DNA from: Oscillospiraceae bacterium
GTDB taxonomy: Bacteria; Bacillota; Clostridia; Oscillospirales; Ruminococcaceae
Assembly: GCA_018380115.1 (NCBI GenBank)
Contig: JAGZUF010000004.1
Span: forward strand, 70,758 to 134,757
Reading direction: 5' to 3'
Length of the DNA: 64,000 nucleotides
Of the stretch, positions 51,283 through 59,870 are shown one piece after another (position 1 is the stretch's first letter; the number at the start of each line of letters is the position of its first letter). The position numbers and the translations under genes were made by a program. The notes under the pieces were generated by a model. The model searched no databases. It worked only from the letters and a program-made list of their open reading frames with translations, and was not told the origin of the DNA.

Positions 51283-52614
51283 ATGAAGCAGAATATGACG
51301 GCGGGCCCGCCCGCAAGGCTTATCTTCTTTTTCACCCTGCCGCTTCTGGCGGGCAATTTGTTTCAGCAGCTATACAACATGGTGGACAGCGTGGTGGTGG
51401 GCCGCTTTGTAGGCCCCACGGCGCTGGCCGCAGTGGGCTCGGCCTTTCCGGTGGTGTTTCTTCTCTCCAGCCTGTTTCTGGGGCTTGGGCAGGGCGCCAT
51501 GGTGCTGGTGAGTCAGTTTTACGGCGCAAGCGACGAAAAGCGGCTGAAGGCCGCGGTGGACACTATTTACACCGCGCTGATTGTGGGCGGCATCCCGCTT
51601 TCTATTCTGGGGTGCCTGTGCGTGGGGCCCATCACCGGCATGATGGCCATTGCCCCCGACGCGCTGGCGGAGTTCCGTATTTATCTGCTCATCATGCTGG
51701 GCGGCCTTGTGGGCTCGCTGGGCTACAATGCCAACAGCGGCATTTTACAGGGCTTGGGCGATTCCAAAACGCCGGTGCTGTTCCTTGTGGTGGCGTGCGG
51801 CATCAATATTGCGCTGGACCTTCTGTTTGTGGTGGTGTTCCACTGGGGCGTGGCAGGGGTGGCGGTTGCCACCATCATTGCGCAGGCGTGCTCGTGGGTG
51901 TTCGGCATTTTGTTCATCAACCGCCGCCACCCCACCCTGCACATCAGCCCGTTCTGTTTTCGGTTTGACAAAGCCATTTTCGCGCAGGTCATCCGCATCG
52001 GGGTGCCCATTGGCATCCAGCAGGCGCTGTTCAGCCTTGGCGCCATGCTGCTGGTGCGGCTTGTGAACAGCTTCGGCTCTGACTTTACTGCGGGCTATAA
52101 CGCGGCGAACAAGGTGGACACCATCGCTTTTCTGCCGGTGCAGAGCTTTTCCATGGCCGTGACCACCTTTGTGGGGCAGAACATGGGCGCAGGCAAGCCA
52201 GAGCGCGTGCGCCAGGGCAGCCGCGCCGCGCTGTGGATGGGCACCGCCGTGTGCATGGGCGTGGCGCTGGCGCTTCTGGCAATGGGGCCATGGTGCATGC
52301 GCCTGTTTTCAGCGGATGCCGCCGTCATCGACGCCGGCCTTGCCTATTTATACCGGGTACTTCCGTTCTATTTTCTGTTTTCACTGATGTACGTGCTGAA
52401 CGGCATCATGCGCGGCGCGGGCGAAACGCTGGTGCCGCTTGCTTCCAGCCTGGTTTCCCTGTGGCTGGCGCGCGTGCCCGTGGCCTATGCGCTGGCGCAT
52501 TTCTTCGGTGGCCCGGCGCTGAACTTCTGTTTTCCCATTGGGTGGGCCGTGGGCCTTGCCATCAGCCTGCCATATTACCTTTCCGGCCGGTGGAAGCGCC
52601 ACCGGCTTGTATAG
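51283..52614 (+). CDS. MATE family efflux transporter
   Basis: 443 residues with twelve predicted helices in two MatE repeats. FFTLPLLAGNLFQQLYNMVDSVVVGRFVGPTALAAVG opens the first and FSLGAMLLVRLVNSFGSDFTAGYNAANKVDTIAFLP the second, typical of the NorM/DinF group. MATE pumps use Na+ or H+ gradients to export drugs and other cations. It starts four bases after metA, with GGAGAAGC upstream, so both are on one transcript; a metabolic link is not evident. Confidence 0.92.
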   Translation: MKQNMTAGPPARLIFFFTLPLLAGNLFQQLYNMVDSVVVGRFVGPTALAAVGSAFPVVFLLSSLFLGLGQGAMVLVSQFYGASDEKRLKAAVDTIYTALIVGGIPLSILGCLCVGPITGMMAIAPDALAEFRIYLLIMLGGLVGSLGYNANSGILQGLGDSKTPVLFLVVACGINIALDLLFVVVFHWGVAGVAVATIIAQACSWVFGILFINRRHPTLHISPFCFRFDKAIFAQVIRIGVPIGIQQALFSLGAMLLVRLVNSFGSDFTAGYNAANKVDTIAFLPVQSFSMAVTTFVGQNMGAGKPERVRQGSRAALWMGTAVCMGVALALLAMGPWCMRLFSADAAVIDAGLAYLYRVLPFYFLFSLMYVLNGIMRGAGETLVPLASSLVSLWLARVPVAYALAHFFGGPALNFCFPIGWAVGLAISLPYYLSGRWKRHRLV

Positions 52615-52636
52615 AATATCAAAAGGAGGCGCCCTT

Positions 52637-52990
52637 ATGAAGCATCTGCCCGTAAAGCCGACAGTGGATATCGCCGCGCTGGATGCGCTGGATATCCGCG
52701 TGGGCACCATCCTTCGCGTGGAGGATGTGGAAAATTCCGACAAGCTTGTAAAGCTTCGCGTGGATTTTGGTGAATTCCAGCGCACCATTTTGGTGGGCAT
52801 GAAAAAAGAGCGGGAAAACCCGCGTGAAATAGAGGGCAGGCAGGCCCTGTTCGTGGTGAACCTTGCCCCGCGGAAAATGGCGGGCATTGTGTCTGAGGGC
52901 ATGCTGTTCGACATCGGCTATGCAAACGGCCTTCTGCCTGTGCTGGCCCAGCCGGAGTGGGTAATCCCCAACGGCGCCTGCGCCGGGTGA
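52637..52990 (+). CDS. CsaA-like tRNA-binding domain protein
   Basis: 117 residues, a free-standing OB-fold like the C-terminal domain of MetG. Core segments: LDIRVGTILRVEDVENSDKLVKLRVDFG, RTILVGMKKERENP, LFVVNLAPRKMAGIVSEGML. AAAAGGAGG precedes the ATG. It follows the MATE gene by 22 bases. CsaA proteins bind tRNA or act as chaperones; the role here is unknown. Confidence 0.85.
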   Translation: MKHLPVKPTVDIAALDALDIRVGTILRVEDVENSDKLVKLRVDFGEFQRTILVGMKKERENPREIEGRQALFVVNLAPRKMAGIVSEGMLFDIGYANGLLPVLAQPEWVIPNGACAG

Positions 52991-53013
52991 CGCGCCCGGC
53001 GCCTGTACAGCAA

Positions 53014-53050
53014 AGCGCCCCGCCCTGGCTTTTGACCAGGGCGGGGCGCT
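53014..53050. terminator. Terminator between converging csaA-like and MFS genes
   Basis: A 15-bp perfect stem, AGCGCCCCGCCCTGG with CCAGGGCGGGGCGCT, and a seven-base loop, followed rightward by GCATTTGGTTTTC. Confidence 0.8.
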
Positions 53051-53075
53051 GCATTTGGTTTTCTATGCTGGCCCG

Positions 53076-54263
53076 TCACTGCGGTGCCTGCGCACGGGTG
53101 CGCACCCAGCGGGCAAGGTGCGCCGTGCAGGCGGCATAGCCGGCTATGCCGCACACAAGGCACACCGGCAACAGCCATATGCCCACGCGCGCGGCCAGCA
53201 GGCCAAACAGGGGCGGCATGCACACGTTGCCTACATAGGCCGAGGCCATCTGCAGGCTGATAACGCCCTGCGATCGCGCCGCGCCGAAGCGGTGCGGCGT
53301 CTCGTGCATCATGCAGGGGTAAGCGGGCGCAAAGCCCAGGCCCACCACACAAAGCGCCGCCGGGCCAAACGCCGCGGGAAGAAGGCCCATGCCCGCAGCC
53401 CCCAGGGCCGCAAGGGCACCGCCGCCCAGGATGAGCGCCGAAGAAGACAGCCGGGCAGAGGCAAACCCGCATAAAAACCGCCCTATGGTGATGCCCAGCA
53501 CAAACAGCGACGCCGCCTGTGCCGCGGCCACGGTGGAAAAGCCGCGAGCCGTGACAAAGTAGCTGGCCCCCCACAAAAGCGTGGTGTTTTCCACCGAGCA
53601 ATAGCAAAAATAGCTGAGCATGGCCGCCCACACACCCGGCTGGCGGGCCGTGGCGATAAGTGAAAGCTGGCTTTTGGGCAGCGCCCCCGTCTGGCCGCCG
53701 GAGGCCTGCCGCGGCTCATAGCGGCCCCACAGCCGGAGGGTGGCCGCCAGCGCCAGCACCAGGCACCACTGCAGCGCAGCCACTGCGCCGTAGCCAAAGC
53801 GCCAGCCGCCCTGCCTGTGCAGAAACACCGAGAGGATAACAGGCCCCAGCGTGGCCCCAAGGCCCCAGCAGCAGTGCAGCCAGCTCATATGGCGCGCCGC
53901 ATAGTGCAGGGCCACAAAGTTGTTCAGCGCTGCATCCACCGCGCCCGCCCCCAGCCCCAGCGGAACGGCCAGCACGCACAGCCAGATAAAAGAGGGCGCA
54001 AAGGCAATGCCCGTGAGGGCAGCCGCAGTGAACGCCACACTGAACAGCGTGGTGCGCCCCGTTCCCAGCCTTGCCACCAGGCGGTTGGTAAACAGGCTGG
54101 AGATAACCGTGCACAGGCTGGTTATCATGGCCGCCGTGCCCGCGCTTTCCACCGGCACGGCAAAGCCGCCCACCATCTCCGGCCAAGCCGCCCCCAGCAG
54201 GGAATCCGGCAGGCCAAGGCTGACGAACGCGCTGTATATCATTGCAAGAAACAGTGTTGCCAT
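53076..54263 (-). CDS. MFS transporter, FHS/sugar-type
   Basis: About 395 residues with twelve helices. The pattern SAFVSLGLPDSLLGAAWPEM in helix 1 and SWLHCCWGLGATLGP near residue 130 are typical of fucose/glucose-like (FHS) MFS proteins in Clostridia. The loop RLGTGRTT sits between helices 2 and 3. The ATG at 54263 has GGGGGAG seven bases upstream. It begins 14 bases after the ROK gene stop and is surely co-transcribed with it; the ROK protein probably senses the transported sugar or a derivative. Confidence 0.85.
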   Translation of the reverse strand: MATLFLAMIYSAFVSLGLPDSLLGAAWPEMVGGFAVPVESAGTAAMITSLCTVISSLFTNRLVARLGTGRTTLFSVAFTAAALTGIAFAPSFIWLCVLAVPLGLGAGAVDAALNNFVALHYAARHMSWLHCCWGLGATLGPVILSVFLHRQGGWRFGYGAVAALQWCLVLALAATLRLWGRYEPRQASGGQTGALPKSQLSLIATARQPGVWAAMLSYFCYCSVENTTLLWGASYFVTARGFSTVAAAQAASLFVLGITIGRFLCGFASARLSSSALILGGGALAALGAAGMGLLPAAFGPAALCVVGLGFAPAYPCMMHETPHRFGAARSQGVISLQMASAYVGNVCMPPLFGLLAARVGIWLLPVCLVCGIAGYAACTAHLARWVRTRAQAPQ

Positions 54264-54276
54264 AAAAAGCTCCCCC

Positions 54277-55275
54277 TTATAACTGCGCTTCCAGCGCAAG
54301 CTCCAGCGCCTCCAGCGCCCGGCCGGCCACCCCGGCCGTATAATCCTCCAGAAAATCCTTCGCCAGCGTAAACTGCGGCAGCGGGCCCGCCAGCATGGCC
54401 GCACACTGGCGGCGCACCTGGGCAAGGTGCGTGCCGTTCAGCATTTCGCCGCACAGCACAATCTCCTCCGGGTCCAGAAAGGCGGCCGCCGTCCCGGCAC
54501 ACATTGCCACAGCGTGGCAGACAGGCGAAAAGGCGCCCCAGGAAAGCTTTTTCCAGTCGGCACCCAGCGGAAGGCGGCCTATCTCGCCGGCAAAGCCGCC
54601 GGCGCCGCAAAACGGCCTGCCCTGCAGCACAAAGCCGGCGCCCGGGCCGTAGCGGCGCGGAAAATATAAATAGCACAGCGTCGCGTCTGTTTTGCCGCGC
54701 AGCGTGCAGTAGCCCAGGGCGGCGGCGTTCACATCGTTTTCCAGCACCACAGGCATGGAAAAGCGCGCCGCATAATAGCCCACAAACTGTGTGCCCAGCA
54801 GGCCCTTGTAGTCGCTTGTCTCCAGCCTTCCCAGCCGCTGTGTGCCCGGCAGGCCGAACCCCATGGCCGCTATTTTTCCATCCCGGGTCAGCGCCGCCTC
54901 AACATCCGGCGCAAAGCTCTCCAGCCTGGCCTGTTCCAACGGGCGCGCTGTGCGGTGCACGCACCTTCCCATCAGGTCTACCGTGCGCAGGTGCAGGCTG
55001 TCGCGCCCGTTTTCTTCAAAGGCACACAAAACCAAGGCGTGCGCATAGTCTGCATTGTAAACGTACTCTGCGGCAGGGCGCCCGCCCGTGGCCGCCGCGC
55101 GCCCCCGCACCAGAACACGCCCCTTTTCCATCAGGTGCTCCACCGCGGTGCCTGCAGCCATCACACTGAGGCCGGTAGCCTGCGCCAGCTGCTGCTTAGT
55201 GGCGCAGCCCATGGCCTTCAGCGCGCGCAAAACCAGTGCGGCTGCACCTGTGTGCTGCGGCTTGTATGCCTGCAT
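54277..55275 (-). CDS. ROK family regulator without the zinc motif
   Basis: About 332 residues. An N-terminal winged helix (residues about 8-65, ATKQQLAQATGLSVMAAGTAVEHL) is followed by a ROK sugar-kinase-like fold (AMGFGLPG, VVLENDVNAAALG). In most ROK repressors GEIGH is followed by a CGxxGC zinc motif; here the segment reads GFAGEIGRLPLG and no such cysteines follow. It may bind sugar or sugar phosphate without zinc or kinase activity. The ATG at 55275 has AGAGGGG upstream. An inverted repeat in its own promoter is the likely operator. Confidence 0.85.
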   Translation of the reverse strand: MQAYKPQHTGAAALVLRALKAMGCATKQQLAQATGLSVMAAGTAVEHLMEKGRVLVRGRAAATGGRPAAEYVYNADYAHALVLCAFEENGRDSLHLRTVDLMGRCVHRTARPLEQARLESFAPDVEAALTRDGKIAAMGFGLPGTQRLGRLETSDYKGLLGTQFVGYYAARFSMPVVLENDVNAAALGYCTLRGKTDATLCYLYFPRRYGPGAGFVLQGRPFCGAGGFAGEIGRLPLGADWKKLSWGAFSPVCHAVAMCAGTAAAFLDPEEIVLCGEMLNGTHLAQVRRQCAAMLAGPLPQFTLAKDFLEDYTAGVAGRALEALELALEAQL

Positions 55276-55292
55276 TCTTTTCTGCCCCTCTG

Positions 55293-55351
55293 TTATTAAA
55301 GTTGTTTTAATAAGCCTGTACCAGTATAGCTTTCTCCCCAAGGAATGTCAA
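55293..55351 (-). promoter_or_regulatory. ROK-MFS promoter and operator
   Basis: Leftward TTGACA (complement of 55346-55351), a 17-bp spacer and TATACT (complement of 55323-55328). Just downstream at 55293-55313 is a perfect inverted repeat, TTATTAAA and TTTAATAA spaced by GTTGT. This is similar in design to operators of NagC/XylR-type ROK repressors. Confidence 0.85.
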
Positions 55352-55442
55352 GCCCGTGTGCAAAATGCCTGCAAAACCGCCGTCAAGGGCGCGCCGGGGC
55401 AAAAAGTGTGCCCTTTTGCGCACAGCTTTTTTCACACAGGGC

Positions 55443-55471
55443 TTTTCAAATGCGAAAAAGTTGAGTATAAT
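55443..55471 (+). promoter_or_regulatory. tRNA-Ile promoter
   Basis: TTTTCA at 55443-55448, a 17-bp spacer and TATAAT at 55466-55471, about 40 bases before the tRNA. Confidence 0.6.
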
Positions 55472-55511
55472 AGGAGTTGCCGCTTTTCCCCGCAAAGCGG
55501 CGGAAGCATGC

Positions 55512-55588
55512 GGGGCCTTAGCTCAGTCGGTCAGAGCAGCGGCCTTATAAGCCGTTGGTCCCGGGTTCGAGTCCCGGAGGCCCTACCA
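55512..55588 (+). tRNA. tRNA-Ile(UAU)
   Basis: A 77-base cloverleaf: acceptor GGGGCCT with AGGCCCT, D-arm GCTC/GAGC, anticodon stem GCGGC/GCCGT, loop CTTATAA, T-arm CCGGG-TTCGAGT-CCCGG, then A and encoded CCA. The loop gives anticodon UAU, reading AUA. The body resembles bacterial tRNA-Ile(GAU). Most bacteria read AUA with a lysidine-modified CAU tRNA instead, so this is unusual. Confidence 0.9.
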
Positions 55589-55590
55589 GT

Positions 55591-55636
55591 AAAAACCGCA
55601 CCGTGCAGCCAAAACGGCTTAACGGTGCGGTTTTTT
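55591..55636 (+). terminator. tRNA-Ile terminator
   Basis: AAAAACCGCACCG pairs with CGGTGCGGTTTTT (55591-55603 and 55623-55635) and ends in T6, directly after the CCA end. Confidence 0.92.
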
Positions 55637-55700
55637 GTTTTGAGAATTGCGGAAAACACTGTAAGCCCCATAAAAACGCCGAAAAACACAGAGCAAAAAA

Positions 55701-55725
55701 GCCCCGGAGAACGCATCTCCGGGGC
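55701..55725 (-). terminator. Orphan leftward terminator-like hairpin
   Basis: GCCCCGGAGA with TCTCCGGGGC around ACGCA. Only leftward does a T6 run follow. No leftward gene is visible upstream of it between 55726 and 55955. The stretch 55637-55920 holds no other supported feature. Confidence 0.55.
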
Positions 55726-55920
55726 CTCCCTTTCCCCGCCTGCTGCCGCTTCGCGCTGGGCGGGCGTAAAAAAACGGCTCTGCCGCCGGCTGGGTTCCTT
55801 TGCCCGCCCAGTGGAGGATGGGCCAGGAATTTTCTGTTTTGCACAAAGCCGGCTTGATAGTTTTGAAAATTTCACAAATGACGCCGTGCTCATCCAGTGG
55901 TTTTTCTGCGGAAAATCCTG

Positions 55921-55949
55921 TATAATGAAAGCCGACCGACTGGTCGGTC
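55921..55949 (+). promoter_or_regulatory. RND operon -10 box and TetR operator
   Basis: TATAAT at 55921-55926, then a perfect 16-base palindrome at 55934-55949 (GACCGAC, TG, GTCGGTC), the classic operator type of TetR-family repressors. The TetR gene is second in the same operon, so feedback repression is expected. Confidence 0.85.
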
Positions 55950-55994
55950 AGTCTTTTGAGTTTTCTGTGCAACCGCACAGGCCGGAGGGTATGT

Positions 55995-58900
55995 ATGCTA
56001 TCTCGTTACAGTGTAAAAAAACCATATACCGTGCTGGTGGCAGTGGTGCTTGTGCTTGTGCTGGGCGTGGTGTCCTTTCTGGGCATGACGACAGACCTGC
56101 TTCCCAGCCTGGAGCTGCCGTACATCATTGTAGTCACTACATATCCGGGCGCCAGCCCGGAAAAGGTGGAGGCCTCGGTAACACGCCCGCTGGAAAGCGT
56201 GCTGGGCACCACAAGCGGCGTGAAAAATATATCCAGCGTGTCCAGCGAGAATTCCAGCATGATTATTCTGGAGTTCGAGCAGGGTACGAATATGGATTCC
56301 GCTACCATCGAGCTCTCCGGCAATGTGGACCTTGTGTCCGGCCAGTTGGACGACGCCGTGGGCGCGCCGATGTTCCTGACTATGAGCCCGGACATGCTGC
56401 CCGTGATGGTGGCCAGCGTCGATATGGACGGCAGGGACGTGCGCGAAGTGTCAAGCCTTGTCTCCGGCACTGTCACGCCCGCCTTCGAACGGTTGGACGG
56501 CGTGGCCAGTGTGAGCGAGACGGGCCTTGTAGAGCAGCAGGTGTCCGTGACGATGGATAAGGAAAAAATAGACGCGCTGAACAGCCGCGTGCTGGCCAGC
56601 GTGGACGAGACGCTGGCAGATGCCCAGCGTGAGCTTGCCAACGGGCGCGCGCAGGTAAACGAGGGCCAGCAAAAGCTGGATGAGGGCAAGGCCGCCCTGC
56701 AGGCGCAGAAGGACAGCGGCCTCTCGCAGCTTGCCTCGGCCAGCGCACAGGTGGACACCGCCAGCGCACAGCTCTCTGCCATTCTCAGCGAGGAGACGAC
56801 GCTCACCGCGAACCAGAAGGCGTTCGAGGCTGAAAAGGCCGGGCTGCAGCAGGCGAAAGCCGGATATGACACCCTGAACGCCGCCCTGCAGGAAATAAAT
56901 AGTTCTGTGGATGCCCTGCTCGCCATGAGCGCCGAAGATTTCGCCGAATTCAAAGAACTTATCGCCAGCTTGCCCAGCGGCGGGCAATTTGCCGATGTCA
57001 CGCAGGAGAGCCTGCAGGCGCTGAAGGATGCCGCGGGCAAGGTGGAGGCCGGGCGCCTTGCCGAAATAGACGCAGAGCTGAACAATATATCCACCCGTCT
57101 TGCCGTTATCAGCGGCATGAAGCCCCAGCTGGAGGAGGCACTGAAAAAGGCGCAGGACGCGTATGCCCAGCTGGAAAGCGGCAAAATGACGGCTGTGAAC
57201 GAGATGACGAAGGGCGAGATCGCCCTTCAAAGCACCGAGGCCCAGCTGGAGCAGGCCCGCCAGCAGCTTGACAGCGCCCAGCAGCAGTTTGAAGAGGCCC
57301 GCGATGCCGCTTACGAAAGGGCAGACCTCTCCGGCATGCTGACGCCGGAGGTGCTCTCCAGCCTTCTGGCGGCGCAGAACTTCGAGATGCCCGCAGGCTA
57401 TGTGGACAACGGCGCCGACGGCCAGCTTGTGAAGGTGGGGGATGCGCTGGGCAGCGTGGAGGATGTGGAAAACCTGGTGCTGATGCACCTGGATGCAGGC
57501 GATATCGGCGATGTGCGCGTGGGCGATGTGGCCACCGTGGCCCTGACGGACAACGCCGGCGAAAGCTATGCCCGTGTGAACGGCAATGACGCCGTGGTGC
57601 TGATGTTCCAGAAGCAGAGCACAGCCTCTACCTCCACCGTATCCGAGGCGCTGAACAATGTAATCGCCGCGCTGCAGGCGGAATATGAGGGCCTGCACAT
57701 CACCCCGCTGATGGACCAGGGCGACTATATCGCCATGGTGGTGGACAGCGTGATGTCGAACCTTCTGTGGGGCGGCGCGCTGGCCATTCTGGTGCTCATC
57801 CTCTTTTTGCGGGACGCGCGGCCCACGCTCATCGTGGCGTGCAGCATCCCCTTCAGCCTTCTGTGCGCCGTGACGCTGATGTATTTCTCCGGCGTGACGC
57901 TGAACCTTATCTCGCTGTCCGGCCTGGCGCTGGGCGTAGGCATGCTGGTGGATAACAGCATCGTCGTCATCGAAAACATCTACCGCCTGCGCAGCGAGGG
58001 CGTGCCGGCGGCCAGGGCCGCCGTGCTGGGGGCAAACCAGGTGGCCGGGGCCATTTTCGCCTCTACGCTCACCACCATCTGCGTATTCCTGCCCATTGTG
58101 TTCACACAGGGGCTTTCGCGTGAGCTGTTCACCGACATGGGCCTCACCATCGCTTATTCCCTGCTGGCCTCGCTGGCCGTGGCGCTGACGCTGGTGCCCG
58201 CCATGGGCGCCACCGCCCTGCGCAGCGCAAAGCAGAAGGAATCGCGCTGGTTTGAAAAATTTGTGAACTGGTATGAAAAGGCCCTGCGCTGGAGCCTGCG
58301 CCACCGCCTGCCCGTGCTGGGCGGCGCGCTTGCGCTGCTGGTGTTTGCCTGCGCCATGGTGCCCACCATGGGCACCGGCTTTATCCCCAGCATGAACAGC
58401 CCGCAGATGTCTGCCACGCTGACGATGCCCAAGGAGGCCAACACCGCCGAGACCTATGCCATGGCCGATGACGTGATGGAGGCGCTGTGCGCCATTGACG
58501 GCGTAGAGACCGTGGGCGCCATGGACGGCGGCGGCATGACGGGCAGCACCTCTTCCTCCACTGCGCACACCATCAGCTTTTATCTGCTTCTGAAAGAGGA
58601 CGGCTCGGTGAAAAACAGCGATGTCAAGCAGGCGGCCCTAGCCGCGGCAGAAGAGTTGGGGGCAGACCTAAGCGTGGAGGAATCCACCATGGATATGTCC
58701 ATGCTGGGCGGCTCCGGCTTGGAGCTTGTGGTGCGCGGGCAGGACCTGGATGCCATGAACGAGGCCGCCGGGGCCCTGCGCGGCATTTTGCGCGAAACGG
58801 AGGGCGTAACAGATATTTCCGAGGCCGCCACCACCGGTACGCCGGAGGTGCGCATCACGGTAGACAAGACAGCGGCCATGCAATATAACCTCACCACCGC

Positions 58901-59864
58901 ACAAATTTATGCGGAGCTGGCGCAGGCCGTGGCGAACGAGACCACCTCTACCACGCTTACTGTAGGGGCCGACAGCATCCCCGTCGTCGTGCTGCGCGGC
59001 GGCGCAGGCAAGGTGACGCGCGACAACCTGATGAATTATACTTTTGATGCCACCAACGCGGAGGGCGAGACACAAACAGTGCGCCTGGGCGATATTGCCG
59101 CGCTGTCCGAGGCGGACAGCGTGCCCAGCATCCGCCGCGAAAACGGCCAGCGCACAATGAGCGTCACCGCCGGCGTAGACGACGCGCACAATATCGGCCT
59201 TGTAAGCCGTGACGTGCAGCAGAAGCTGGATGGCTATACGCCGCCGGCCGGCTGCACCATCACACTGGAGGGCGAGAACGAAAGCATCAACAGCGCCATG
59301 CTGGACCTTGTAAAAATGCTTCTGCTCGCCGTTGTCTTTATCTATCTCATCATGGTGGCGCAGTTCCAGAGCCTGCTTTCCCCGTTCATCGTCATGTTCA
59401 CCATTCCGCTGGCCTTTACCGGCGGCCTGCTGGCGCTGCTTATTACCGGCAAAGAGCTCTCCATCATTGCCATGCTGGGCTTCCTTGTGCTGGCGGGCGT
59501 GGTGGTGAACAACGGTATCGTGTTTGTAGACACCATCAACCAGCTGCGGCTGGAGGGCATGCCCCGCTTTGAGGCTATTGTGCGCACAGGGCGCACGCGC
59601 ATCCGCCCTGTTCTGATGACGGCCCTCACCACCATTCTCGCCATGTCCACCATGGCAATGGCCGTGGGCCAGGGTGCCGAGATGACGCAGCCCATGGCCA
59701 TCGTCACCATCGGCGGCCTCACCTATGCCACTCTGCTCACGCTGGTGGTGGTGCCGGTGCTGTACGACATATTCTGCCGCAAAGCCATGAAGCAGGCCGA
59801 TGTGGACGAAGCCCCAGGCACGGCGGCGGACGGTGGGGCCCCTGCGGCCCAAGGGGAGGGCTGA
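55995..59864 (+). CDS. RND family efflux pump with inserted coiled coil
   Basis: About 1289 residues, longer than AcrB-type pumps (about 1050). The N-terminus VKKPYTVLVAVVLVLVLGVVSFLGM and the TTDLLPSLELPYIIVVTTYPGASPEKVE segment are HAE1-like. TM regions recur at about 580-760 and 1105-1270 (GLALGVGMLVDNSIVVIENIYR; GFLVLAGVVVNNGIVFVDTINQ). Residues about 200-445 are a glutamine/alanine-rich heptad region (AQRELANGRAQVNEGQQKLDEG), an extra coiled coil in the first extracellular domain. No adaptor or outer-membrane gene is adjacent, fitting a Gram-positive cell. GGAGGG precedes the ATG at 55995. Confidence 0.9.
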   Translation: MLSRYSVKKPYTVLVAVVLVLVLGVVSFLGMTTDLLPSLELPYIIVVTTYPGASPEKVEASVTRPLESVLGTTSGVKNISSVSSENSSMIILEFEQGTNMDSATIELSGNVDLVSGQLDDAVGAPMFLTMSPDMLPVMVASVDMDGRDVREVSSLVSGTVTPAFERLDGVASVSETGLVEQQVSVTMDKEKIDALNSRVLASVDETLADAQRELANGRAQVNEGQQKLDEGKAALQAQKDSGLSQLASASAQVDTASAQLSAILSEETTLTANQKAFEAEKAGLQQAKAGYDTLNAALQEINSSVDALLAMSAEDFAEFKELIASLPSGGQFADVTQESLQALKDAAGKVEAGRLAEIDAELNNISTRLAVISGMKPQLEEALKKAQDAYAQLESGKMTAVNEMTKGEIALQSTEAQLEQARQQLDSAQQQFEEARDAAYERADLSGMLTPEVLSSLLAAQNFEMPAGYVDNGADGQLVKVGDALGSVEDVENLVLMHLDAGDIGDVRVGDVATVALTDNAGESYARVNGNDAVVLMFQKQSTASTSTVSEALNNVIAALQAEYEGLHITPLMDQGDYIAMVVDSVMSNLLWGGALAILVLILFLRDARPTLIVACSIPFSLLCAVTLMYFSGVTLNLISLSGLALGVGMLVDNSIVVIENIYRLRSEGVPAARAAVLGANQVAGAIFASTLTTICVFLPIVFTQGLSRELFTDMGLTIAYSLLASLAVALTLVPAMGATALRSAKQKESRWFEKFVNWYEKALRWSLRHRLPVLGGALALLVFACAMVPTMGTGFIPSMNSPQMSATLTMPKEANTAETYAMADDVMEALCAIDGVETVGAMDGGGMTGSTSSSTAHTISFYLLLKEDGSVKNSDVKQAALAAAEELGADLSVEESTMDMSMLGGSGLELVVRGQDLDAMNEAAGALRGILRETEGVTDISEAATTGTPEVRITVDKTAAMQYNLTTAQIYAELAQAVANETTSTTLTVGADSIPVVVLRGGAGKVTRDNLMNYTFDATNAEGETQTVRLGDIAALSEADSVPSIRRENGQRTMSVTAGVDDAHNIGLVSRDVQQKLDGYTPPAGCTITLEGENESINSAMLDLVKMLLLAVVFIYLIMVAQFQSLLSPFIVMFTIPLAFTGGLLALLITGKELSIIAMLGFLVLAGVVVNNGIVFVDTINQLRLEGMPRFEAIVRTGRTRIRPVLMTALTTILAMSTMAMAVGQGAEMTQPMAIVTIGGLTYATLLTLVVVPVLYDIFCRKAMKQADVDEAPGTAADGGAPAAQGEG

Positions 59865-59870
59865 GGCGCC

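Noticed and set aside
55531..55893. A leftward frame ending in GRASGTRTRDQRLIRPLL
   Set aside because: Its end is the reverse complement of tRNA-Ile, a common false gene; it also crosses the tRNA terminator.
56451..58568. A 705-codon leftward open frame opposite the RND pump
   Set aside because: Antisense shadow of a conserved gene with no start signal or recognisable domain.
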